Below, piece by piece: positions 11,640-22,837 of a stretch of DNA of 64,000 nucleotides; position 1 is the first letter of the stretch, and each line of letters begins with the position of its first letter. The position numbers and the translations under genes were made by a program. The notes beneath the pieces are model-generated. The model saw only the letters and a list, made by a program, of their open reading frames with translations, was not told where the DNA came from and made no database searches. The stretch is from the NCBI GenBank assembly GCA_030704615.1, contig CM060733.1, positions 55,492,001-55,556,000 of the forward strand, given 5' to 3'. The stretch comes from Takakia lepidozioides (lineage: Eukaryota > Streptophyta > Takakiopsida > Takakiales > Takakiaceae).

Positions 11640-13215
11640 TGGAGGGTGTTGCTTCTTCCTTGATGACTGCAAACCTTTGATTGAGAACAACAGAGGCCGC
11701 AGTGCCAGGTGTGACCATGGAGGCACCGGTCTTTTTTCTTTGAGCTCCATGCACCCGGTATCTACCGGCACAAACTTTCCATTCCTTGCATGCTCCCGAT
11801 TTAGTGGGAAGACAAAGGTGAATCCTGGCCATACCACCGTCAACATTATAAATCTCTTGCAAAACATTGCATGTGCTGATTTCAAATTTGAATTGCGATG
11901 CGAGGACGTCGTCCCCACATCATCACCCCTACCGCAACCTCATTGCCGCCATTGTCCAAAGGGCCATTTCCAAAAACCATCCAGTCCATTTCCTCAAAGT
12001 CCGCTCGCACACTGGCATTCATGGTAATGAGGAAGCAGACCTACTCGCTCAACTCGGGGCCTCTCAACCCACAATCAAACCCACAACCGACCCTATTCAC
12101 ATCGCCCATACCCACCCCTTCTGGTTCATACACCCCGTCCCGGACCCCCCTGCACCTAAACCAATCCAATACCTTCTGACTACTCTGACCAGAGAAGCAA
12201 ACAAGCAAGCTGCAGCCTCCCTCAGTCTCACCAAAGTACACATCCAAAAATGGACTCAATCAAATGTATTGCACCATAAACTCTCAAGTTATTTCTGGCT
12301 AACCAAAGCTACCACTGACGCACAAATCTGACAAACACTCAAATTCAAATACGCCCAATACATGGGTCATCAGCGCAAACACATCTTCTGGCCACATATG
12401 TTCCCATCTCCATATTGCCCATTATGTTCAACCACTCACCAAGCTCGTGACACCTGGCCACATCTCCTCAACCAATGTACACTCCCGATCATACATGGCC
12501 TTCACATCACGCGACACAACCAGGCAGTCTGGCATCTCCATAAGCTCTTTCTAAACCATGCTGAAACCAGACGGTTCTCGCTCATAAACGCTGGCACCTA
12601 CCGAGGTCGGCTACCCGACCACACTGTGTCACCCTGGCTGCTACTGTGCATATGTACCCGATCACCATGCTCATGCCCTGCTAGGCTTTGCCCAGACATA
12701 CTCTTTGTACAAGGCCTACCCATTAACACCCTACCCCCCACCTCACCATCCCCACAATTCACCATTCATTTTATTGAATTCACATTTTTCCACGATCGTT
12801 ACCCCAATTACTCGATTTTAGAAAAACGTCAAAAATATGCCCCGCTTATCCTTGCAATCAGACGGTATGGCTGGAAAATTGGGCCATTAACCGTCATCAC
12901 CGCCGGTACTTGAGGCGGCATTCATAATGTCAGTATCACCGACATACATGATAACTTCAAAATTCCCACTCTTCCCATTCACAAATGCTTCAAAGCAATT
13001 CACCTCACGACACTCCATTCACTCACAGCTATTATCACCAACAAACTCTAACTGGAATCCAGCACCTCAATCGCACCCTAGGTCCCTTAGGGTACCCAGG
13101 GGTACCACAGACTACTTTCTACGGTCACTTGATGTCCTACAGGACACCTTTTTTTTATAGGGCCGTCCCTCGAAAGGGGGGAGTAGCCGCAAGGCGAAGT
13201 GGCTCTTAGTTACGC
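11640..13215 (+). mobile_element. LINE (non-LTR retrotransposon) 3' half: RNase H and C-terminal zinc region
   Basis: Frames on the plus strand show an RNase H end ('HFLKVRSHTGIHGNEEADLL', about 11980-12050). A C-terminal region of the LINE zinc-binding type follows ('CPLCSTTHQARDTWPHLLNQ', then Cys, about 12415-12480), ending in a tail with 'QKYAPLILAIRRYGWKIGPL' before a stop at about 12912. Stops and a frame change (about 12330) break the protein, and the endonuclease and reverse transcriptase are missing, so this is a 5'-truncated dead copy. The following 300 bp, GC-rich with hairpins such as GCCGGCTTCGGCCGG, look like its 3' UTR, ending against a (CT)n run. Confidence 0.8.
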
Positions 13216-13220
13216 CGGCT

Positions 13221-13230
13221 TCGGCCGGAG

Positions 13231-13262
<32 letters not shown>
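13221..13262. repeat. (CT)n microsatellite
   Basis: An uninterrupted CT run directly after the putative LINE 3' UTR. It may be the LINE tail or its target site. Confidence 0.95.
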
Positions 13263-13264
<2 letters not shown>

Positions 13265-13425
13265 AGGGGCAGTAGCAGGGAGTGCTCAGGGGCCAACACC
13301 TGGTGGGAGTTCCACCACTACAACAGCAGGTCCTCAAGGACCAACACCAACAGGAGGACCAACACCTGTCTATCATTTGTGCGGTTGCCGCTGCTGTTTC
13401 TAGTTGACCATCTACCCAACAACCT

Positions 13426-13525
13426 AACTTACAGAATTCAATGTACATCTCACAGCCAAATCTGATGAGAGGGCAAAACAGGCTGAAATAGGTCGAAGAA
13501 GAAGGTGCCCACACCACATTGTCTT
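13426..13525 (+). repeat. Direct repeat, left copy flanking PPR fragment
   Basis: About 100 bp including 'AATAGGTCGAAGAAGAAGGT'. It is similar in order and orientation to 14507-14620, with substitutions and small gaps. Together the two copies bracket the PPR fragment at 13743-14396. Confidence 0.75.
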
Positions 13526-13742
13526 TAACCTTGTGGCATGACCCATGGAGGATTTGACCATCAACCCAAAATGACCCCTTGTGTGTGCTGCTTGTGTCTG
13601 TAGTCAGACGATGTCGGATTGGTTTGTGAGAACCACCACGGTGCAGCTGAGTAGACATAGATTGAAACACGGCCTGCCAAGACCGAGCTGACTCTCCCAA
13701 GAACCTTGTAACCATAATCAGGAAGAATATCAAATCATGGTA

Positions 13743-14396
13743 CTAACAGGAGCCAAAAGCCCACATGTGCAGGATGGACAAACTTCGTACATTAAGAAAA
13801 AGCCACACTTTGCGATTGCGGTTGTCCCACCATCCTGAGTGACATATGAATGACATATGGTACAATTTCAACTTTGACGATGTCACCATGGACCTCTTCC
13901 CCTTTTCCAGAGCTCCCAGGCTTGCACATGCATTGCAAACACAAACAAATGTTATGTGGTTGGGCTTCACCCCTTCGCGCAGAATTTGTTCATAGGTCTC
14001 AAAAGCATTCCTACCACACCCATGCTTGGTAAATCCTGCCAACATTATATTCCACGTGATCAAAGATCGTTGAGACATTCTGTTGAATGCTTGGTGAGCA
14101 TCCATGATGCTCCCGTCCTTAACGTACATGTTGACAAGGGTGTTGAGTAGAAAAACATTTGGCGTGAATCCACTTTGGATAATGTGCATGTGCACCTGCT
14201 TTCCAGCTTCCAGACCTTTCATCTTGATGCACTTAAGCAAGAGACAGACATAGGTATCTGAATATGCTGAAATGCCTCCTTGGTTTAAAGTCTGTAGAAC
14301 CTCTGTTAGTCTGCCTGCCTCACAAAGCATCTTCACATGCGCAGAAATGCCACTTGATCCTCTTTCAGAAGCTGTGGTCATCGTTGAGGTGAGCAT
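13743..14396 (-). pseudogene. 5'-end fragment of a PPR gene
   Basis: An open stretch starts with a candidate N-terminus and shows about three PPR motifs ('DTYVCLLLKCIKMKGLEAGK', 'NVFLLNTLVNMYVKDGSIMD', 'GVKPNHITFVCVCNACASLG'). It then loses PPR similarity and stops. The repeats are very close to those of the PPR-DYW relic at the left edge, so both belong to the same subfamily. The C-terminal repeats and the E/DYW region are absent. It sits between direct repeats (13426-13525 and 14507-14620), which suggests the segment was moved or duplicated as a unit. It is probably not a functional editing factor. Confidence 0.8.
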
Positions 14397-14506
14397 TCCA
14401 GAGCTTCTCCTCGTCTCTGTTATCTGTTTTCCGTTTCTTTCCTGTTGTCACATTGGAAAGTAACATGTCAAAATCACTCCAAAACCACCATAGATCCACC
14501 AACAAG

Positions 14507-14620
14507 CTAACTTGCAGAGTTCAACATCAAAATTTAGGACGACTTTGATAACATGCATCTCAGGGCGAAGAAGAAGGTGAAATAGGTCGAAGAAGAAGGT
14601 GCCCTCACCACATTGCGTGA
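14507..14620 (+). repeat. Direct repeat, right copy flanking PPR fragment
   Basis: This matches 13426-13525 around 'AATAGGTCGAAGAAGAAGGT' and the preceding 'CTAACTTGCAGAGTTCAA'. See the left copy. Confidence 0.75.
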
Positions 14621-15429
14621 AACCCCTCCGTGCTCGAACCGCTGGGCATCCCTTCCCCACGCAGTTTTTCGGGTATTTCGGGCAAATTCCAAAGAAATTG
14701 ATGACGACAATGATGTGACTACGATGACCGGACTACGATGATGACATGGCAACGATGACGTGGTACTATGGCACCCTATTCCTAAACTAGGTCGCTATAA
14801 TTGTGGGGCCCAACAGACTAGCTGATGTGTTTTGTGGCCCCAGCAGATTGCTTGCTGGGCAGACCCACCAAGCTGGCCTGGTAGGGGTGCTCCTACCTTC
14901 CGTGACCCCCTTTACCACACGCGGGCCCGCCGCGGCCACAGGCGCGAGAATTTATGACCCTATTATTGTTAAATGAGAAGCATTTGATCATGTCACTCAA
15001 ATCCTTCAAAAATTACCAAAAATGGATATGTTTATCCAAAGGCCCCAATAAATGGGCTCCACTTTCAACGGTGATGTAGGAGGAAGGTACAGGTACGTAC
15101 TAAGCACATAATGTAAGGTCAAGTTCTTTAAAAAGTTAATTTTATGAAAGTTACAGCAATTTTCATTTAAGGGGTCATGTTTTTCAAAAAGTCAAACCAT
15201 AGCACTGGCCGTTTAAGGGTTAATCGTCTTGATATCATTATTTTTTCCACAGCATTTTCTGATATAAAGTAAATAACCTAGGGTAAACATCTTTTACATT
15301 CACAAGTATATGACTTACCATGAATTATTGATATTTTACAGCTTCGATCCTGCTTTAGCTTGAGCATGTACAAAGAAACTTCATGAAAGACATCAGCCAC
15401 ATAAAAGCTGTAATATGAAGCAAAGGCCT
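14621..15429. other. Intergenic, no gene seen
   Basis: No coding or RNA signal was recognised. A GC-rich patch near 14920-14950 separates it from an AT-richer 3' flank of the sorbitol dehydrogenase gene. Confidence 0.55.
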
Positions 15430-18400
15430 TCAGAGGTTAAACATGACTTTGATGGCGCTACCCCCTTTGGCACTAGTCTCAAACGCATCCTCTACCTCCT
15501 CTTGAGAGAAGCCAAAACGGTTGGTGATGAGGGGCTTCACATTGATCTGACCACTTTTGAGTAAGTTCAAGCACAATGGATATGTGTTCCTGTAACGAAA
15601 GACGCCCAGAATATCCACTTCACTGCAGCACAGAAATTCCCATTGAGAGAATGCATTCACAAGACGTTCTTTGATGTAGCCCCATCAAAGAGAGAGTACA
15701 TCCGCAGAGGGCCCAAGGTACACAGCACAGAGGTAAGTCTACCAAGATGACCTACTGGTCTTTGATCAACTTCACTAACTTAAGGTTGCCTTTGGAGTTA
15801 TTTTACTCACCCTTTCCTAGCACAAAAAGGAAAGAAGAGGAACCGACTTTGAATGACTGAATGTCTATGTAGAAGCAGCTGGTTATACATTTGAGATCTA
15901 GAGAATTTGTACGAATGGAAAGGAAGAAACTCTACACATCCACAGGAAGCCCAAAAAGCTTATGGGACGAGAGGCTCAGAGAGAAAGAGAAAAGAGGTTC
16001 CTGACTGTCAGAACCGCAATCTCTTTCATCACAAAGTGACACATGCGGCATACACTCCCACTTGTCACCCCTATCGCTCCAAAGGAGAACAAGTTACATC
16101 TGATAGCAGTAGCCATTCACCACATCTTACCGTGCAGCTGCTGGCGTGAGTGGGACGGTCATTTCATGATGCCCCATGCCCACAAGACAAACACGTCCAC
16201 CAGACCGGGTAGCCTTCAAAGCTGTGGTCATCGTTTTTTGGAATCCCCCACAGTCGCATGTCACGTCGATAGGACCTTCCATAGCTTCTTGGAGTGCTGT
16301 CACTTCTTTGTCCACATCCTGGACCCCACCAACATACAACCTCCATTTACATTCTAAATAGCAAAAATTAAGTGTAAAACAAAATGCTATGATCAGATTG
16401 TCCACCTCTCTCTTGTGCAGACTGCAACACTGCAAGGAAGAAAGTACACATGTCATCACTTAGCTGGGTACTCCAAAGTTAACAGTTTCCATTACTGTGG
16501 GTGTCTACGTGTATACAGTAAGTGCTGCAGAGAATCAATCTGAGGCATGTCATCAATACTTATTTTCTACCTCATCAGTCCACACTAAGTTTTACGGGAA
16601 TAGTCAGATTATAAACATGAACCAGGTGTGAATGAATTGTTCAGTCCTGACAATTGCTGCCTACCTGTGCAGCTTATTGGCTCCATTACTGCTTCTCCGG
16701 CCTGAGCTAGACTTTGAAAAAGTTTTTGATAAAGTTGAGTGGCCAATGTTAGTACTAAGGAAAACGGGGCTCTCGGAGGATTTCTGCCATTGGGGTTCCA
16801 TCATACTCTACAATGCAACAAGCCGGGTCACCATAAATGGATTCATCTCAAAGCCTTTGGACTTGCAACTTTCTGTAAGGCAGGGCTGCCCCTTGGCCCC
16901 CTTCCTATTTGTGCAGACTCTCTTGGCCACCTACTGGACAGCAACCCGGACATCAAGGGTCTGCAAACCCCATGTTTGTGGACGATACAATTCTGTACTT
17001 AGAAGCTAGCCCGGCAAACACGAGTGCAGCCACAGCTACATTAGCCACCTACTGTGTGAGGCCTCAGGCTTTAAAACCAACGAGTAAAATCATTAGCTCT
17101 TTTGGTTGGTGACAAAACAAATTCCACGCTTAGTGCCGTCCCTAATTGGGGTTAAGCTATGGGTCTCAAATGGTGAAGTCTGGGGGTTTTCCAAACAGCC
17201 CAGATGGCCTTCCAAAGCGGGGAGCCTGTGAACTTGTGTTTATATCCTTGCATTCTCCACCTTAGGGATGGACCCCATCCTTTGGATTGAAGTGGTGAGC
17301 TGCAGGAAATGTGGGGGAAAGTGAGGTGTTTCCGCCAACCACCCTCTGGGCCAAGGAACCTGACCACCCACTTCCCCAATATTAGAGCACTAATCTGCGT
17401 GTTGGGGTCCATGATGCCGGGCCCCCCTTCTCTTTTGGGAGACAGGTTTGAGCCCACGAGACCGCTGGCCTTTGGTTGAAGTTGCGGATAGTGTTTCTGA
17501 TCTCGTTGATCTCAGGGGCCGAGGGGCTCCAGACTGAGGCAAAGTACCAATACTGGCAAGGAGGATTTGGCTCGCTACCAGGGCTCTACCTGTGATGGAT
17601 AGATGCCTAAAGCCCTAGTAGACCAGTTTCTTCTTTAGTTTGGTTAGCACTCCCCCTATTCTTTGCTCATCCATGAGATTAATCCGAAAAGAGTGGCCTA
17701 GCAGGGTTGTAACATACCAAGTAGCACTGAAGCAGGAATGCATCTCAGCAAGAAAGAACATCCTTGTATCTTGCCACAGAAGAGGATCAACCCCAATCCT
17801 CCCTCAGTCCAGCCGGCAGTAAGTGGTCTTGTGATGGGGAAATTTATGAATGTTTAGTGCATTGTAGAAAAATCCATTTTATTCTTTCATTCGTCTCTCG
17901 TGATGCTTACAATGAATTAGCCCATGGTAGCCCAAATCCCTGTATGCAGAAATTCCTCTGTTGTCACATAGCAGAAGTGACTCCACAACTCGCAAATTCA
18001 CCTCCACGTGCTACACTGGAAAGATATTTGCATACGGATTTTTGAAAGCTGAAAGATACTTACTGTGAGCAGGTTCGATACGTGAACTGTGGCATCAGCC
18101 CCAAGCTCCTTTGCAACCAACAAACGTTGGGCATTGACATCAGCAAGAATAATGCGGGGGGATCCAAAAGCCCTGGCAGCTAGCATAGTGACCAGGCCAA
18201 TGGGGCCTGCTCCCATAATCAAGACATTTGTACTGGGTCCAACTGCAGCGCGGCGGCAGGCATGTACTCCCACGCTCAGAGGCTCACACATGGCTCCCTC
18301 CTCCAGTGAGACATTTTCAGGAAGCTTGAAGCAAAGATCTGCTGGATGAACCACCTGTTGCATCTCCATCATTCACAGACAAAAGGAGAATAAGCAGAAA

Positions 18401-20019
18401 GTGGTTTCTATGACATACATTTGGATTTTTGCAAAGATGTCTCAGAGAGAATACTCCATGTACAGAGCAAGCAATCTCACACTATTAAGACTTATTCGTG
18501 GTCTGAGACTGTTGGGCAGGCCTAATAAACCTCTGCGTTTGAGGCAGGCCAAGATATTACAATTCAAGAAGGCCTCCTTTTGAACACAAATTTTCTTTTC
18601 TGGAAAAAAAGCAGAAGAAATCATACATGGCGAGCAAGAGAGCCATGAATCGGAGGAGTTGCAAAAAACTCCATCTCTGGGCACAGATTATAGAAGCCTT
18701 CTTTGCACAAATTGCAACACCCACATGCAACTCCCGGCTCCAGTGCAACACGATCCCCCATAGCCAAGTGTTTCACATCACTGCCAACCTTTACGACAAT
18801 TCCCGCGCACTCATGTCCTATGACCATAGGCTCCTTCACCACAAAATCTCCACACCGCATATGCTGCCATTCCCCTCCCATCCCTTTGGGTTAAGATGTC
18901 CAACTCTCCCTTCCTTAGAATATTCTACAACCTTCTCATAATTTTGATCACTACTTTTAACCCAAAGGGACAAAGTTCGAGTGCGCTAGTAGACTACTCC
19001 ATTAATCTCAACATGTGTGACACCAATAAGCTGTTGTACTTAGAGAGTATCTTCTTTCCACTTCTTACCAAACTCGATAGATAAAAGAGCCATGACAGGA
19101 GTGCATGGAACAAGGCAGACAAGTCATTAATGCATGCATACCTTGAGATAATGGACATCACTACCACAGATGCCAACTGCCTTTATCCTCACTTTCACCT
19201 GCATGCTGCCTGGGGTCCCGATACTGAATGAATATGTTGAATCTTGGTGCGAAATATGCAGTAGATGGCATACTTTTAACTGTTAAACTAATCAGTAACC
19301 AACCAGAGAGAGACCACACTATACTTATTGAGCTATGATTCACCCAAATTCCATAGAATCGACTTTTCAGAGTATCACCACTATACTAACACAAGGCTCA
19401 AGCAGGAGGACTGGATCAGTTGGGTGCCTCTCCAGCCTACCACCCAGCTGCGTCTGTCTTAATCTTTAGGCTACATAGTCTTTTAAATGATAGCAACACG
19501 TGACAGTGCATGTGTCTGGGTGGCAGATATAACAGCAACGTGCTCGGCAGACTCCGTAGATCAAAACTAGAATTGTGGCTTTTGTGGCTCATCACCGATA
19601 ATAGTTAAGCTCTCAGGATCACCTTTGCACAACGTTGTACGCAATTGCCGTAGAAAGGTGGCCAGAATGTACGTGAGAGGGACAATTTCAAGCTCATCGT
19701 GAACAAAGGAATCAAATTGTTCGACTACTCGTTATGTGAAGTTATCTGGCTCCAGATCTAGGGGGTTACCCGTGCTATGCTTGGAAGAGAACATATGGAC
19801 ACACGCAAACCAAGTCTTGAATCCAACACCAGGATAAAGACACCCACCGATTACAGCGGGTAATTTGAAAGGCTGCACTTTGAGATTGTCGATGCCCATC
19901 ACGAAAACCGCCAGATTTTCCTCTTCACCGGGCTTCATCTCCTCATTTGCCAGGCTATCCTTCACATGTACCTCATCGTGTGCCCTGCCTGTGAGAATTG
20001 GGTCTGAATCTATTCCCAT
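15430..20019 (-). CDS. SDH: Sorbitol / L-iditol dehydrogenase (zinc MDR family), six exons
   Basis: NAD-dependent polyol dehydrogenase that oxidises sorbitol and related alditols to ketoses, normally cytosolic. Exons read by splice signals and phase: 20019-19848, 19209-19142, 18863-18627, 18354-18064, 16318-16131 and 15622-15430, joining to about 382 codons, close to the usual plant length. Visible motifs are 'KAVGICGSDVHYLK' (catalytic zinc Cys), 'GHECAG' (zinc His/Glu), the structural-zinc cysteine cluster 'CGCCNLCKEGFYNLC', the Rossmann glycine motif 'GAGPIGLV', 'VCLVGMG', and the C-terminal 'GFSQEEVEDAFETSAKGG'. All phases match and I see no lesion. Intron 4 is large (about 1.7 kb) and holds LINE debris. 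The start at 20019 is the first ATG giving the conserved 'NLKVQPFKLP' region; the preceding residues are an acidic extension. Confidence 0.93.
16632..17112 (+). mobile_element. LINE reverse-transcriptase fragment inside SDH intron 4
   Basis: The plus strand shows RT motifs in broken frames: 'DFEKVFDKVEWPML' (RT palm), 'SVRQGCPLAPFLF', then after a frame change 'FVDDTILYLEAS' (the F/Y-x-D-D catalytic box). It is antisense to the host gene. The rest of the element is missing. Confidence 0.82.
17152..17830 (-). mobile_element. LINE RT-downstream fragment, opposite strand
   Basis: The minus strand shows 'PKREGGPGIMDPNTQISALI' followed by 'LGKWVVRFL', a pattern typical of the region between the LINE RT and its C-terminal zinc-binding part. 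It adjoins the RT fragment at 16632-17112 but lies on the other strand, so the two are either separate insertions or one rearranged element. Several stops are present. Confidence 0.65.
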
Positions 20020-22148
20020 CGTACCAGTTTAGACCCTCCACTTGTTCACTGAAAACACAGTATCCACCCAATGCAGAGAAACAGATTGATGGTTACTTAG
20101 TCTGTCTGCAAAGGACCACCACTACAAGAGCAGGCGACCTCAATTTCAGGATGCTTGCTAAGAAGCTCAGTTGCACCGTCCCTGATTCTGCAGTGTAACT
20201 ATATGTAGCTGTATGTAAGGGTGGTGCCTAGTCCCGGACAGCAGTACAAAAATCATAATAAGATCTTAGCATGTGGGTTGTATGTGTGGCAAGCCTCCTC
20301 CACTACATGTGGCAAACTGTTGTACATTCCAGCCCTGTCATGATCTTAAGTACAAGAGTCAAGGAAAACCTGGCCTTGGCTGTGGGGGATATTATAAACT
20401 GTCCAGCTGACTCATCCTCAGAGGGAATCCAATACTCATTAGGCCAGTTTTCGAACCCTCAGTCCTCTACGTGTCAAGCCTGCCTAGCAAATACAGGGAC
20501 CCACCTTTTCTGCTACTACAAACATTTGCAGGTATAATAAGTAATAAGCAATTCGTTTGAGTCTGCAAAGATTAGGGGCCAAACATGGGCACGGCAGCAC
20601 ATGAAGACATGTGGGGGCCCTTGTAGATTTTTGACAGAAAGCATATGAACAAATGAATGATACGAAACGTGTCCCGGATAGACCAGCTTGCATGAGCCAG
20701 TTCTCCTTTGGCAGTCAGGACCGTGATGTAGCCATAGATTGGTTGCTGAAGCCGACTGCAACTTGATCCATAATGCAGGCACTCCTGGACAAAGTCTCTG
20801 TAGCTTAGAAGCTTCGAAGATGCAAATCACTTTCATTGCAGGGACAGACTATAAATCAACCATAGGGTGGCCTTGCTGAAGCTGGCTCGAGAAACATCTC
20901 CATGAAATTTCGAGCTGTAGAGAGTAGTGCGAGTAAGAAGCTTGTTGTGCGCTTAAGCGAGCATCCCACTGTTTGTGTGAGGCATACCAGAGACTATCAT
21001 TTGCCTCTTGCTGTTTCTGTGATCTATGAGGTACTGTGCTAGAAAGAGCTGGATGACCAAGCCCTATCAGATGTATCTTTTCATCTCTCAAGGAAGTGCA
21101 GGAGCCTGTTATGGCATTGAGGTTATTGTACTTCTTGGGGGCAGCCAACTGATCTCATACCATACTCGTAAAGAAGATTGAAGTGAGTGGGGAAGCATTG
21201 CATGTCTCTGTACTGAGAAATGGGTCCAGGCCGCACTGTACCACTCGCAAAACAAACTCCAATCGTCCAGTGGGTACATAATCCATTCTCTTGCATTCCC
21301 AGGAGAGGGGATTGAGCGCCAAAGACTGGATGGTCCATTCCAAACCAGTGCCCCTCATTCAAAGGCTTTATGACTCGTTAGACATTTGAGTTTGAGAGTC
21401 AGAGTTCCAGAGTAGTTAGTTGACCTTCGCAGCATAACCATTGCAGCATTCTCTCCTTCAACACAGGCGTTCAGGATCGGCCTACAGGACCTAATTTACA
21501 GTTAGACCGCTAACAAGAACTGTGACTGTTCTTGGCTTCCACCATGTTCAACATTTAGTGCACCCTTTGAAAGAAGACCCCCACTCACCACTGAGACCAT
21601 ACTTTCCGAATCCCCTGCAACTGTCCTGCCGTTACTCGGTCGTCTGTGGAGAGCCCTTCCATGTGTCCTGGTGCAAACCCGCTCTCGATCTAAAGAAAAA
21701 GAATGGGCGGATTTCGCCTTCGTCACATTTAGGGCTATGAGGAAACTATGTTCGCTCATGGCCCAAACTACGTGAAATGCAACACTCTCTCAAACTGCAA
21801 CTAAGGAGCGGAAAATTCGTGGGGTTTGCATTCATAGATAGTGGATCCTCTTTCTATTCGAATGGTTCATCCGATCAGTTTCAAAAGCTGATAGGTTTAC
21901 AAAATAAAGCTGTGTACAGCTCAAACCCCTACATTCCTCGTTTCCTACCAGTTAATGGTTGTAACTTTTCGACTTGTCCACATCTCCCTAAACCCCTTCA
22001 AGCTGCCTCAGCAAACCCATGTAGGCGTTCTTCAATCAGCAAGAGCTACCTGACGTGTACCGAATCAAAACCAGGAAAATCTTGAACGTTTCCAAGCAAA
22101 TCAAGCTCCGGCAATGTGATAACCGGTCTAGCCCGGCCACCTGCTGGA
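20020..22148. other. Intergenic between SDH and kelch genes, no gene recognised
   Basis: The two genes are divergent (SDH minus, kelch plus), so this interval should include both promoters. The open stretches show no recognisable domain. No TATA box or RNA gene can be called with confidence. Confidence 0.5.
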
Positions 22149-22256
22149 GACACCGACAATCCAAGGCTTTGCTGTAAGTAGAGCGGAAGTCAGCTCTGGC
22201 GTAGCGACAATCCAAGGATTTGCTGTAAGTAGAGCGGAAGTCAGCTCTGGCGTAGC
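22149..22256 (+). repeat. Two-copy tandem repeat of about 54 bp
   Basis: A unit starting 'GACAATCCAAGG' and containing 'TTTGCTGTAAGTAGAGCGGA' appears twice in succession with one clear base difference. It lies about 600 bp upstream of the kelch gene start, perhaps in its promoter. Confidence 0.88.
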
Positions 22257-22837
22257 AACAACCCAGCACACGGGAGGGAGAAAGATGACCGAATCTAGGG
22301 TTCCAAGATGGAATATTCTAGGGCGTGATTGATGGATGAAGGATCGCATCGCGGGTTCCATCCATCACGTCGGTTCTGGCTACTCGCGGCTAAACTCTGG
22401 CGATTGAAAAAGTTGCCCAGGCGGCGAAACCTGGCGAAACTCTGGCGAAACGCTGAAGCCCGTTAAAGATTACGGAATTCAAATTGCGGGGCCGACGTGG
22501 CGATGTTACTAGTAGGAAAAATCGGAGCGTAGCTAACTAACGTAGGCTTTGTGCGAATCTACGGACCTCAAGTCTGTGACGAGCGAGAGAAAGAAATGAG
22601 GGTTTGCGTGCTGGTCGTCGTGTACTCGATCACGCTGCGAATCACGCCTTCTGTGTTGCAATCACGCTGTCTGTGATCTTGCATTGTTAGGACGAACTGA
22701 TTGTGTTTATGTTAACTTTATTCTCGAAGCTGTTGTTTGGAGTTAGAGGAGAGGCGGTCTGCGTCCAGGAGGCTTCCAGACATTGCGGGTGAGCTTTGCG
22801 TTTGTTCGTGGTAGTTTGATATCTCTTGGGTGTAATC

